This document shows, in pieces, positions 1-12,599 of a DNA stretch of 64,000 nt. Every line of letters starts with the position of its first letter. Positions within the stretch are counted from its first letter, which is position 1. The notes under the pieces are model-generated. The model saw only the letters and a list, made by a program, of their open reading frames with translations. It was not told the origin of the DNA and searched no databases. The DNA lies in the NCBI GenBank assembly GCA_964019155.1, contig OZ025243.1:14854261-14918260 (forward strand), in the 5' to 3' direction. Position numbers and translations under genes: made by a program. The stretch comes from Osedax fenrisi (taxonomy: Eukaryota; Annelida; Polychaeta; Sabellida; Siboglinidae).

Positions 1-1660
1 GAACGTTGTTATATATGTTACGTTGACGCGCAACGCGTTTGGTTGCTTGGGCAACTCAATTGTTGCATTATCAGAAAGAGTAGGGACTCCTAAAATGTAT
101 ACCAGCATGCATACTTATTCTGATTGTTCAACTAAATTAATATATAAAAACGGAGTATCACATAATATACCAGTCAATCGTCGAGTAAAACAAGGTTTCC
201 CAATCTCTCCGGCTCTTTTTAACTCTATTATAGATTATGTAACTGATAATATGCAATGTAATATTAATTTACAAGGAAATAGTATACTATTGTATACAAT
301 AAGCCATATGACATTTGCAGACTGGTTTTATTTGCGAAAGATGATGTAATGATGCAAAATCAAGTTTATCATGTTTTATTTTAACTAACTCAATGTGGGT
401 TAAACGTTAACAAGTCAAAATGCGCTACTTTTAATATAATTATTAACCCAAAGAAAAAACAATGGATATGTAACCAATATTTTATATCTATTGATAATTC
501 TACAATTAAAGCGTTAAATATAGAAGACTCTTAGAGATATATTGGCATCAACATTAGCGCTTTGGATAATACAATTAATTCAATTAATGATGACCTCACA
601 TCGAAACTTTTGGCAATCTCTAAATCAATTCTAAAACCCAAAAAAAATGTTATGCTTAAAAATCATCTAATTCCAAATATGCTGCATACCTTGACTTTCT
701 CTAACGTATATTTAAAAAAGATTTCATCTATTTGAAGGAATAATGACACTATTATTCAAACTATTTCCGATAGCGTTATTCTAAAATAGTCTACACCTAT
801 ATCATACGATGAATACACGTTTTTTGATAACACGTCCATAAATAAATATAATTCAATATATTTATTTAATTCTGTCGAAGGTAAGGGATTAGCATTAGGC
901 ACGCATAGTCCTTTTATCAATAGTTGGTAACTTCTCCTATAAAGATGTTTTCTGATCGTGATTTTGTATATATGGTAAAGCTTAAACACGTTCTAATGTA
1001 TACACATTACAGATGTAGACGAATATTTCCAAGTATAAATAAAACTGCTTAAGGTTTGAGGGTGCAATTAATGATATGAGTGCCTAAATCACATTATGTA
1101 AACCTGTCGATTTAATTATAATAACATTATTCACAGGAATAATTACGTTAACGATCTATTAATCACTCTACTGAATAAGTACACATTTAAAACTATACTA
1201 GAACCACACATATGAACCCAATTTGACTTACGAAAACCCGACTTACTGGCATATATGTATACAGAAATGATATTGTTTATATTATAGATACGCAGATTTC
1301 AACTGATAAAATATATACTGATACCAATACGGACACAAAACTGACTAATATAACACACCTGGAATACTCTGTTACGTTAAACAACTTACCTGTGCAAAGC
1401 AGGCTTTTAAGATTCAAATTAAGATTATTGTAAGAACTGGCGTGGCATACCCTCCTACCTAACATCTAAAGCAATATATTCGTTAGGCCTGAGGAAGCAT
1501 GATATTACGCTACGCAGTATTCGTGTTATGACAGGCAGTCTAAATAGTTATCGTAAATACTGCTACAATGGTTTATCGTAAAATCCTTAATTATCTAGCC
1601 TCTCCCTTGCCTGCTTCGTCATATTTGTATTAATATGTTTTACGTTAATAAATGGGATAA
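1..1660 (+). pseudogene. Degenerate non-LTR retrotransposon, reverse transcriptase part
   Basis: The first 350 bases encode a reverse transcriptase segment with NRRVKQGFPISPALFN, which resembles the G-V-K-Q-G-D-P-hydrophobic-S-P box of site-specific (R2-like) LINE RTs. The catalytic F-A-D-D box is broken: a frameshift sits at about position 323, straight after F-A-D, and the reading continues in another frame with an L-F-A-K-D-D-like stretch. Downstream, out-of-frame pieces still resemble the RT thumb ('KPKKNVMLKNHLIPNMLHTL' near 640-690) and a C-terminal region near 1400-1560, separated by many stops. The element is cut off by the window's left edge. I read it as a long-dead copy. The clade (R2 or NeSL-like) is an inference from motif style only. 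Confidence 0.75.
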
Positions 1661-2559
1661 TTGGCTCTAGTTATTAACCATTGTCCGAAAAAAATATATA
1701 TATATATATTAATAATAATATTTATTAGAAGAATTTTAATAATTTGTATATACATGTGTATATACAAATTAACAAGTGAATAACCCAGCTAACAGTAACA
1801 GCTTCATAATAGCAACATAATAGCATATATAATAGCGTTTAATGTTTACATTATAATGTTATTATAATTAAGCATATATGCTATTATTCTGCTATTATGT
1901 TGCAATTAAATGTCTAATATGCAATTATTATGCTGCTATTAATGTTAAAAGTATATTATACTGCTATTATGTTGCTATTCTAATAATAGCAACATAATAG
2001 CTGCATAGTATATATATATATATATGGTATACATAGTATACATATATGGGATAGTTAATATAATTAATCATTACTATAGTAACAATTGTAATCGTACTAT
2101 GGTATACTAGTATTGTTAGTATACTACATAGTCTGCATGCTTTATATTTGTAAGTGTTACTCTGCAGAATACAATATATTATAATAATTAATTAAATAAA
2201 ACATGTAATTTAAACAAATTAAATATTTATTAATGAGAATTAATTGAATAATTACGTTCTCCCTTTCTTCATACGTTAATACATGCATACCGGATTGAAT
2301 AACAAATGAATTGATATAGATTTGTAAATACAATAAAGTATATTAATACACACCACTAAACAAGGATATTCTACTGTCTACCGTATTCATATTTACCGAT
2401 AATTATTAACAAAACATAATGTATAATACTGTTTCTAAAATCACTACACAATATACCATATATGGTATGTATATTATATATATTTATATAATTATTATTA
2501 TTGAAATACAAGTGTACATAAATAATAGAAAATAATAAAATATGAAATATACGGTAAAT
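1661..2559. other. AT-rich intergenic stretch
   Basis: No coding signal is seen. It contains a short (TA)n run near 1690, an AGCAACATAATAG-type repeat element (described separately), and a cluster of gtatac/agtatac-type palindromes near 2025-2140. It then grades into the minisatellite. Confidence 0.6.
1795..1998. repeat. Foldback-like element built of AGCAACATAATAG motifs (copy 1)
   Basis: The motif AATAGCARCATAATAGCA occurs repeatedly in both orientations, so the segment can fold back on itself. It has a homologue at 47887-48183 in the opposite orientation. Both share a core in which a stretch like TTAAAAGTATATTAT is followed by TGCTATTATG. It has no coding capacity and is probably a small non-autonomous element or foldback repeat. 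Confidence 0.6.
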
Positions 2560-5500
2560 ATAATTACATATATTATATAAAAATAAAGTATAAACATAAT
2601 TTTATAATTAATATAAAAAAGTATAGAATAAAATAAAATATATTTAATAAATATATAAATAGTATCAAAAGTAACAATATAATATATAAAAAGTAACAAA
2701 AGTAAAAATATAATATATAAAAGTATCAAAAGTAAAAATATATAATATATAAATAGTATCAAAAGTAAAAAGTAAAAATATAATATATAAATAGTATAAA
2801 AAGTAAAAATATATAATATATAAATAGTATCATAAGTAAAAAGTAAAAATATAATATATAAATAATATCAAAATTAAAAATATAATATATAAATAGTATC
2901 AAAAGTAAAATATAAAATATATAAACAGTATCAAAAATAAAAATATATAATAAATAATTAGTATCAAAATAAAAAATATATAAAATAAGATAGGTGCATA
3001 TATATATGTATATATATATATATAGTAATATGTATACGGTATAACATATAACAATAAGTAAAAAGTAAAAATATAATATATAAATAGTATCAAAAGTAAA
3101 AAGTAAAAATATAATATATAAATAGTATAAAAAGTAAAAATATAATATATAAATAGTATCAAAAGTAAAATATAAAATATATAAATATATTTATACTATA
3201 GTATCAAAAGTAAAAATATAATATATAAATAGTATCAAAAGTAAAATATAAAATATATACAAGTATCAAAAGTAAAAATATAATATATAAAAAGTAACAA
3301 AAGTAAAAATATAATATATAAATAGTATCAAAAGTAAAAATATAATATATAAATAGTATCAAAAGTAAAAAGTAAAAATATAATATATAAATAGTATCAA
3401 AATTAAAATATAATATATAAATAGTATCAAAAGTAAAAATATATAATATATAAATAGTATCAAAAGTAAAAAGTAATAATATAATATATAAATAGTATAA
3501 AAAGTAAAAATATAATATATAAAAAGTAACAAAAGTAAAAATATAATATATAAATAGTATCAAAAGTAAAAATATATAATATATAAATAGTATCAAAAGT
3601 AAAAAGTAAAAATATAATATATAAATAGTATAAAAAGTAAAAATATAATATATAAATAGTATCAAAAGTAAAAATATATAATATATAAATAGTATCAACA
3701 GTAAAAAGTAAAAATATAATATATAAATAGTATCAAAAGTAAAATATAAAATATATACAAGTATCAAAAGTAAAAATATAATATATAAAAAGTAACAAAA
3801 GTAAAAATATAATATATAAATAGTATCAAAAGTAAAAATATATAATATATAAATAGTATCAAAAGTAAAAATATAATATATAAATAGTATCAAAAGTAAA
3901 ATATAAAATATAATATATAAATAGTATAAAAAGTAAAAATATAATATATAAATAGTATCAAAAGTAAAAATATATAATATATAAATAGTAACAACAGTAA
4001 AAAGTAAACATATAATATATAAATGATATCCAAAGTAAAATATAAAATATATAAATAGTAATAAAAGTAAAAATATAATATATAAATAGTATTAAAAGTA
4101 AAATATAAAATATATAAAAGTATCAAAAGTAAAATTATAATATATAAAAAGTAACAAAAGTAAAAATATAATATATAAATAGTATCAAAAGTAAAAATAT
4201 ATAATATATAAATAGTATAAAAAGTAAAAAGTAAAAATATAATATATAAATAGTATAAAAAGTAAAAATATAATATATAAATAGTATCAAAAGTAAAATA
4301 TAAAATATATAAAAAGTAACAAAAGTAAAAATATAATATATAAATAGTATCAAAAGTAAAATATAAAATATATACAAGTATCAAAAGTAAAAATATAATA
4401 TATAAAAAGTAACAAAAGTAAAAATATAATATATAAATAGTATCAAAAGTAAAAATATAATATATAAATAGTATCAAAAGTAAAAAGTAAAAATATAATA
4501 TATAAATAGTATCAAAATTAAAAATATAATATATAAATAGTATCAAAAGTAAAAATATATAATATATAAATAGTATCAAAAGTAAAAAGTAATAATATAA
4601 TATATAAATAGTATAAAAAGTAAAAATATAATATATAAAAAGTAATAAAAGTAAAAATATAATATATAAATAGTATCAAAAGTAAAAATATATAATATAT
4701 AAATAGTATCAAAAGTAAAAAGTTAAAATATAATATATAAATAGTATAAAAAGTAAAAATATAATATATAAATAGTATCAAAAGTAAAATATAAAATATA
4801 ATATATAAATAGTATAAAAAGTAAAAATATAATATATAAATAGTATCAAAAGTAAAAATATATAATATATAAATAGTATCAACAGTAAAAAGTAAAAATA
4901 TAATATATAAATAGTATAAAAAGTAAAATATAAAATATATACAAGTATCAAAAGTAAAAATATAATATATAAAAATTAACAAAAGTAAAAATATAATATA
5001 TAAATAGTATCAAAAGTAAAAATATATAATATATAAATAGTATCAAAAGTAAAAAGTAAAAATATAATATATAAATAGTATAAAAAGTAAAAATATAATA
5101 TATAAAAAGTAACAAAAGTAAATATATAATATATAAATAGTATCAATAGTAAAAATATAATATATATATAGTATCAAAAGTAAAATATAAAATATAATAT
5201 ATAAATAGTATAAAAAGTAAAAATATAATATATAAATAGTATCAAAAGTAAAAATATATAATATATAAATAGTAACAACAGTAAAAAGTAAAAATATAAT
5301 ATATAAATGATATCCAAAGTAAAATATAAAATATATAAATAGTAATAAAAGTAAAAATATAATATATAAATAGTATCAAAAGTAAAATATAAAATATATA
5401 AAAGTATCAAAAGTAAAATTATAATATATAAAAAGTAACAAAAGTAAAAATATAATATATAAATAGTATCAAAAGTAAAAATATATAATATATAAATAGT

Positions 5501-8500
5501 ATAAAAAGTAAAAAGTAAAAATATAATATATAAATAGTATAAAAAGTAAAAATATAATATATAAATAGTATCAAAAGTAAAATATAAAATATATAAATAG
5601 TATCAAAAGTAAAAATATAATATATAAATAGTATCAAAAGTAAAATATAAAATATATAAATAGTATCAAAAGTAAAAATATAATATATAAATAGTATCAA
5701 AAGTAAAAAGTAAAAATATAATATATAAATAGTATAAAAAGTACAAATATAATATATAAATAGTATCAAAAGTAAAATATAAAATATATAAAAGTATCAA
5801 AAGTAACAATATAATATATAAAAAGTAACAAAAGTAAAAATATAATATATAAATAGTATCAAAAGTAAAATATAAAATATATAAAAGTATCAAAAGTAAA
5901 AATATAATATATGAAAAGAAACAAAAGTAAAAATATAATATATAAATAGTATCAAAAGTAAAATATAAAATATATAAAAGTATCAAAAGTAACAATATAA
6001 TATATAAAAAGTAACAAAAGTAAAAATATAATATATAAATAGTATCAAAAGTAAAATATAAAATATATAAATAGTATCAAAAGTAAAATATAAAATATAT
6101 AATAGTATCAAAAGTAACAATATAATATATCAAAAGTAAAAAGTAAAAATATAATATATAAATAGTATAAAAAGTAAAAATATAGTATATAAATAGTATC
6201 AAAAGTAAAAATATAATATATAAATAGTATCAAAAGTAAAAATATAATATATAAATAGTATCAAAAGTAAAAAGTAAAAATATAATATATAAATAGTATC
6301 AAAATTAAAAATATAATATATAAATAGTATCAAAAGTAAAAATATATAATATATAAATAGTATCAAAAGTAAAAAGTAATAATATAATATATAAATAGTA
6401 TAAAAAGTAAAAATATAATATATAAAAAGTAACAAAAGTAAATATATAATATATAAATAGTATCAAAAGTAAAAATATAATATATAAATAGTATCAAAAG
6501 TAAAATATAAAATATAATATATAAATAGTATAAAAAGTAAAAATATAATATATAAATAGTATCAAAAGTAAAAATATATAATATATAAATAGTATCAACA
6601 GTAAAAAGTAAAAATATAATATATAAATAGTATCAAAAGTAAAATATAAAATATATACAAGTATCAAAAGTAAAAATATATAATATATAAATAGTATCAA
6701 AAGTAAAAAGTAAAAATATAATATATAAATAGTATAAAAAGTAAAAATATAATATATAAAAAGTAACAAAAGTAAATATATAATATATAAATAGTATAAA
6801 AAGTAAAAATATAATATATAAATAGTATCAAAAGTAAAATATAAAATATAATATATAAATAGTATAAAAAGTAAAAATATAATATATAAATAGTATCAAA
6901 AGTAAAAATATATAATATATAAATAGTATCAACAGTAAAAAGTAAAAATATAATATATAAATGATATCCAAAGTAAAATATAAAATATATAAATAGTAAT
7001 AAAAGTAAAAATATAATATATAAATAGTATCAAAAGTAAAATATAAAATATATAAAAGTATCAAAAGTAAAATTATAATATATAAAAAGTAACAAAAGTA
7101 AAAATATAATATATAAATAGTATCAAAAGTAAAAATATATAATATATAAATAGTATAAAAAGTAAAAAGTAAAAATATAATATATAAATAGTATAAAAAG
7201 TAAAAATATAATATATAAATAGTATCAAAAGTAAAATATAAAATATATAAATAGTATCAAAAGTAAAAATATAATATATAAATAGTATCAAAAGTAAAAT
7301 ATAAAATATATAAAAGTATCAAAAGTAAAAATATAATATATAAAAAGTAACAAAAGTAAAAATATAATATATAAATAGTATCAAAAGTAAAAATATATAA
7401 TATATAAATAGTATCAAAAGTAAAAAGTAAAAATATAATATATAAATAGTATAAAAAGTGAAAATATAATATATAAAAAGTAACAAAAGTAAATATATAA
7501 TATATAAATAGTATAAAAAGTAAAAATATAATATATAAATAATATCAAAAGTAAAAATATATAATATATAAATAGTATCAAAAGTAAAAAGTAAAAATAT
7601 AATATATAAATAGTATCAAAAGTAAAAATATAATATATAAATAGTATCAAAAGTAAAATATAAAATATATAAAAGTATCAAAAGTAACAATATAATATAT
7701 AAAAAGTAACAAAAGTAAAAATATAATATATAAATAGTATCAAAAGTAAAATATAAAATATATAAAAGTATCAAAAGTAAAAATATAATATATGAAAAGA
7801 AACAAAAGTAAAAATATAATATATAAATAGTATCAAAAGTAAAATATAAAATATATAAAAGTATCAAAAGTAACAATATAATATATAAAAAGTAACAAAA
7901 GTAAAAATATAATATATAAATAGTATCAAAAGTAAAATATAAAATATATAAAAGTATCAAAAGTAAAAATATAATATATGAAAAGAAACAAAAGTAAAAA
8001 TATAATATATAAATAGTATCAAAAGTAAAATATAAAATATATAAAAGTATCAAAAGTAACAATATAATATATCAAAAGTAAAAAGTAAAAATATAATATA
8101 TAAATAGTATAAAAAGTAAAAATATAGTATATAAATAGTATCAAAAGTAAAAATATAATATATGAAAAGAAACAAAAGTAAAAATATAATATATAAATAG
8201 TATAAAAAGTAAAAATATATAATATATAAATAGTATAAAAAGTAAAAAGTAAAAATATAATATATAAATAGTATCAAAAGTAAAAATATAATATGTAAAT
8301 AGTATCAAAAGTAAAAAGTAAAAATATATTATATAAATAGTATCAAAAGTAAAAATATAATATATAAATAGTATCAAAAGTAAAATATAAAATATATAAA
8401 AGTATCAAAAGTAACAATATAATATATAAAAAGAAACAAAAGTAAAAATATAATATATAAATAGTATCAAAAGTAAAAATATATAATATATAAATAGTAT

Positions 8501-8700
8501 AAAAAGTAAAAAGTAAAAATATAATATATAAATAGTATAAAAAGTAAAAATATAATAAATAAATAGTATCAAAAGTAAAATATAAAATATATAAATAGTA
8601 TCAAAAGTAAAAATATAATATATAAATAGTATCAAAAGTAAAATATAAAATATATAAACATTATCAAAAATAAAAATATATAATAAATAATTAGTATCAA
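2560..8700. repeat. 6-kb AT-rich minisatellite array with higher-order structure
   Basis: Tandem units of about 31 bp (AAAAGTAAAAATATAATATA followed by AATAGTATC) and close variants (AAAAGTAACA, AAAAGTAAAATATAAAATAT, and a doubled AAAAGT) run almost unbroken. Rare variants recur at long spacing. A GAAAAGAAACAAAAG variant lies near 5910, 7795, 7980 and 8163; the last three are about 185 bp apart. A GATATCCAAAG variant lies near 4026, 5310 and 6964. This shows higher-order duplication of blocks. The minus strand is depleted of stop codons and gives long F/I/L/Y-only reading frames. These are a by-product of the repeat and not genes. Confidence 0.95.
2920..3055. repeat. Non-canonical block in the minisatellite, copy 1
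   Basis: A segment with ATAATAAATAATTAGTATC, then GATAGGTGCATATATATATG, then AGTAATATGTATACGGTATA. It matches 8655-8782 almost base for base, which is the point where the array ends. It therefore marks either an old array end or a large duplication. Confidence 0.8.
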
Positions 8701-8782
8701 AATAAAAAATATATAAAAATAAGATATGTGCATATATATGTATATATATAGTAATATGTATACAGTATAACATATAACATAG
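8655..8782. repeat. Non-canonical block at the array end, copy 2
   Basis: The counterpart of 2920-3055, differing by a few substitutions and small indels (for example GTATACAGTATA versus GTATACGGTATA). Unique sequence follows directly after it. Confidence 0.8.
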
Positions 8783-8867
8783 TTCACATTCAATTCAAGT
8801 TCACATTCAACATAGCTCTCTTTAACTCACATTTGATATCCACACACATACATCTACATCCTATTAA

Positions 8868-9602
8868 TTATTCAACTTTAATTTCAAATAATTCATTGTC
8901 ATCATTTCCTTCGCAATCCTCGTAGAATATCCCGTACTCTAAATCTATTCTCTGTACGTACCTAGTCTGCAGCTTCCTTGCAAGTTTTATTGAGAGCTTG
9001 AACAAAATTAAGGTTATAACCATGGAGAACACCTCTTTCCATCTTATGATCATATTTATAACTTGTACCTGTAGGAATGAAAGAGTAATTTTATGTTAAT
9101 TAAAATAAAGTTAATATTAATAATTAAACTTATGTATACATATATCCATATAGTATACTATAGTTAGTTTTTTTTAAATTACACATACACACACCCACAT
9201 ACACACACATACACACATACACACACTCGAACACATACACACATACACACCCACATACACACACTTATACATATATAGTATAATTAGTTTTATCTAATAC
9301 CATATACCGAAATCCGGGTATAAGTTATGAACAGTTATCACGTGACATTTCACTAGTATATTAGTACACACATGTATTGTTATATACCTACATCTCTATA
9401 ATATATAATATATTATATATTATAGAGATATTATATATTATAATATATACATTAAGTGACAAATCTGTCGTAATGACACGCAAAGATAAGCGAGTTAAGC
9501 ATTAGTTAAGACCGGTGTCGTTGACTTGTGTGTATCAGCTGCAGTGTTAATAATAGTATTAACAGTGCAGTTAGTATTAACCTAATACATGTATACCTCC
9601 AT
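8868..9602 (-). CDS. Small hypothetical membrane protein (last exon 8868-9068; possible first exon 9597-9602)
   Basis: On the minus strand a good 3' splice site (TTCCTACAG at about 9069-9077) opens a phase-0 exon of 66 codons ending in TAA at 8868. It encodes a hydrophobic segment (VFSMVITLILFKLSIKL), then a basic stretch (ARKLQTR) and an acidic C-terminus (YEDCEGNDDNELFEIKVE). This fits a single-pass membrane protein. A minimal first exon, ATG GAG followed by GTATAC at 9602-9597, would give a 68-aa protein, but that start is an inference and other upstream exons are possible. Codon use and GC content contrast with the satellite on one side and AT-rich DNA on the other. An X-box at 9738-9751 lies upstream. 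I do not recognise the family. Confidence 0.5.
9182..9272. repeat. CA-rich microsatellite
   Basis: Imperfect (ACAC)n with CCAC, ATAC and TCGA interruptions. It lies in the proposed intron of the small membrane protein gene. Confidence 0.9.
9392..9429. repeat. Perfect 38-bp palindrome
   Basis: Two 19-base arms (ATCTCTATAATATATAATA and its exact complement) with no loop. It is followed by further TA-rich dyads. Confidence 0.9.
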
Positions 9603-9737
9603 ACTTAACCTATAGGTTATAGCCTATAGGCTATAGCCAGGTGAAGTACGTGTACAATATAGCTTAACCTCTGCTACCTATAGGTACATATATGTAATGG
9701 TGGGTGTGCTAGCATAGGTATACGTAGTGAGTGGTAT

Positions 9738-9751
9738 GTTGTCATGGTAAC
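9738..9751. promoter_or_regulatory. RFX-type X-box
   Basis: GTTGTCATGGTAAC is a near-perfect match to the X-box consensus GTTGCCATGGTAAC (two half-sites, 2-base spacer), the site bound by RFX factors. It sits about 140 bp upstream of the possible start codon of the minus-strand small membrane protein. In animals, X-boxes in this position are typical of ciliary genes. Function here is inferred from the motif alone. Confidence 0.6.
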
Positions 9752-9759
9752 TACGGTGA

Positions 9760-10101
9760 GGGAATCGTTCACTACTACCACTACCCCTAGTGGTAACTTG
9801 TGTTGATACTTTATTGGGCGTGTTTAAGAGATTATACTGTGCATGTATATCTGGATTAATTTTTTGATTTTTGAATATAAAATTATTGATAAATATATTA
9901 ATTTCAATATTATATCATTTAAAATTAGTATTACTATTAATAATAATAGTATATATTATGTATATTATATAAATTATACCTTATAATTTTAAATTATATA
10001 AGGCAGTGTTATTGGTTTTTATCATTTTTTTAAAATTCATTTAAAAAACAAGCCTGGCCGAAAGAAAAATATAATTTGGATAGAATTTACTGAATCATTG
10101 T
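9760..10101. other. AT-rich intergenic stretch with one copy of a 48-bp direct repeat
   Basis: No coding signal. Positions 10050-10097 (starting ACAAGCCTGGCCGAAAG) recur at 10597-10645 with three differences. Confidence 0.6.
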
Positions 10102-10849
10102 CAGGGTTGTTCGGTTTTTTTGACGGTTTTTTTGGTTTTTTTGATTTTTGTATATAATATTATTGATATATATATGTAGTATGGTAACTACGTAGTATGA
10201 ATTTTAGGTAGAATATTTGATATAATGTTTTTGTAATTGTAAATAGTTGGCGTGATTTATAACTTAATTAACTACAATATATATATTTGTATATTATATA
10301 TGATAGCACGAAGTATTGTATACTCGTTGGTATCATATACCTTAATATATATTATATGTATATATATACACATATATACATATATCCTATTATTACATTT
10401 CCAAATTTCTGGTTTATTTATAGAACTTGCTATTGTCAACTATCTCTATAGAAATGTATATTGACAATGTCAATTTGACATACATGTATTTATATGCCAT
10501 TAATTTAACTATTAACCAAGAAATACTTTCTTTATAACAATTCTATTGTTAGAAGGCTGTTATTTTAAACATAAACCTAATTCAAATATAATAAACAAGC
10601 CTGGTCGAAAGAAAAATATAATTTTGATAGAATTTACTGAATACATTATTAAATTCCTTGTATAAATTATACTACAATACTTGTTAATATAATATACACG
10701 AAATATCTTATAATAATAATATATCTATAGAAGTATTTATTACAAATAACATTCAATTTAACAATTTATTAATAATTATTATTTAATAAATAAAAATACG
10801 AATATTCTTCACAAAAAAACCAAAAAAACCAAAAAAACCAACAACTCTG
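10102..10849. mobile_element. MITE-like element with T-tract terminal inverted repeats
   Basis: The left end CAGGGTTGTTCGGTTTTTTT and the right end (complement of CAGAGTTGTTGGTTTTTTTG) are inverted repeats of about 35 bp, rich in GGTTTTTTT blocks. The 748-bp interior has no open reading frame related to a transposase. The boundaries are approximate. The right end runs into a (ATT)n tract. Confidence 0.6.
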
Positions 10850-10861
10850 TTAGTAGTATTA

Positions 10862-10863
<2 letters not shown>

Positions 10864-10947
<84 letters not shown>

Positions 10948-10960
10948 AATAATAATAATA
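10864..10960. repeat. (ATT)n microsatellite ending in (AAT)n
   Basis: About 25 uninterrupted ATT units followed by AATAATAATAATA, which together form a long inverted dyad. Confidence 0.95.
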
Positions 10961-11184
10961 TTGTCAATGGAATAATAAAATGTAGATATTTTAAATTACA
11001 TAATGAGAATACATTAAAAGAAACATAAAAAAAAGAAAAAAATAAATAAACAATACTAATATATACTGTTAAATTTCGAGATAATAGTTGACAAGTCGGC
11101 GTTTGGAAGTAATAACACGTGTATTACATATAATATCAACTGGTAAAGCATTCCTTGATGTTGATACCGCAAAAACAATAGCAG

Positions 11185-12267
11185 TAGGGGAGAGTGCTCT
11201 AATATCTACATGTACGTAATATTGAAACCCTAGAGATCTCCTAAAACATAATTCCAATCAAAAAATAATTAATGTATGAAATGTTAATCAATATAATTAT
11301 AATTCATAAGTATGAATAATTCCTATACTTTTTTTTTTAATAATTATACTGTTTCAATTATAAATAAAAAACTGATTTTTCGTTATAACTCTAAATTTAT
11401 GAAATTTTTGAAGTACAATATCGATTCTAAATAATTTGAAAATTATATATATTTTAAATATTTAAATACATCGTATAGATCTAATTATATTTTACAATAT
11501 GCCGAAAAGATTTTGTATTTTTCATAATATGTTACAAAGTTATTGACGTTAACATAAGCAACATACATTTTCATAATACCGACACCCTAATTGCACGTAA
11601 TATCGACACCCTTTAACCAATCAGGGTTATTTGTTTATAATGTGCGTGCGTTATGATAATATTCATAAATTAATAGACATACCTAATAATATGCACATAT
11701 ACTTGGAATTGATTCTACTTGGAATTAAATAGTCTTTCAAAAACTATATAAAACTCCTATATACGTACATTGTACGTCGTACAATGTTCGCATTATGTAA
11801 TTTAAAACTTAATATTTATAATATAATATTAAATATTAAATATTTTCGAAAATTAATTATAGGAAAATAACGTAAGAATTGCGTGTGTTAACTAAAAGTA
11901 ACGCGCATTTAATTCTGATTGTATAGTGGATATTAAATAATATATGGTATATCTAAATATCAATATATTTAGGGTGTCGATATTATGTGCCAAGGAGTCG
12001 GTTTCGAGGCAATGCCTGTAATATCGACACCCCTGTTATCTCAGAGATAAACAAACTAAATTAAATATTAAAATAGTTATTATATGTATATTTGTTATTT
12101 TTATTTGGTGGAGTCCTTTCAACCCATACAGGAACTTAGATTAATTTTAATATAATTTAATATACCTACTTAATACTTATAAATAAAATTTGGAAATATT
12201 GAATTGAGAAATAATAAAGTGATGGTGATTTATTGTTAGGGTGTCAGTATTCGAGTACTCTCCCCTA
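11185..12267. mobile_element. MITE family C (TAGGGGAGAGT ends, iterated GGGTGTCGATATTA)
   Basis: The left end is TAGGGGAGAGTGCTCTAATA and the right end is the complement of TAGGGGAGAGTACTCGAATA. TA at both tips fits a TA target site. Internal copies of GGGTGTCGATATTA or its complement lie near 11577, 11602, 11971 and 12021, and a terminal copy is at 12238. The element is 1083 bp long with no transposase frame. The same outer end occurs in families A and B. Confidence 0.8.
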
Positions 12268-12354
12268 TAACCGTGCACATAATTGGAAATCTTAATAGCA
12301 TTATATATTCCCCACGTCGAGGGAGATTATTAGGTATACTATTAAGAGTAGTGG

Positions 12355-12388
<34 letters not shown>
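12355..12388. repeat. (TA)n run
   Basis: About 17 TA units just beyond the right end of MITE C. Confidence 0.95.
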
Positions 12389-12390
<2 letters not shown>

Positions 12391-12599
12391 TATATGATGC
12401 CGAATCTATATAAATAGATTTATGAGAAAGGTATGATAATCTATATTTATATGGTGATCGGAATGTCAAACATGTGATCACGTGATGGCCGTTATTGACA
12501 CATGTTTACTTCTATTCAGTTTGATTAATATGAATACAGCACGATGCTTAATATATGCTATCATGATCACTATATATAACTTAATTATATGAATAACGT

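Noticed and set aside
2484..8773. Many minus-strand ORFs of 70-230 codons made only of F, I, L, Y, T and D
   Set aside because: They are translations of the 31-bp minisatellite in shifting frames. They follow the repeat, not codon structure, and overlap one another.
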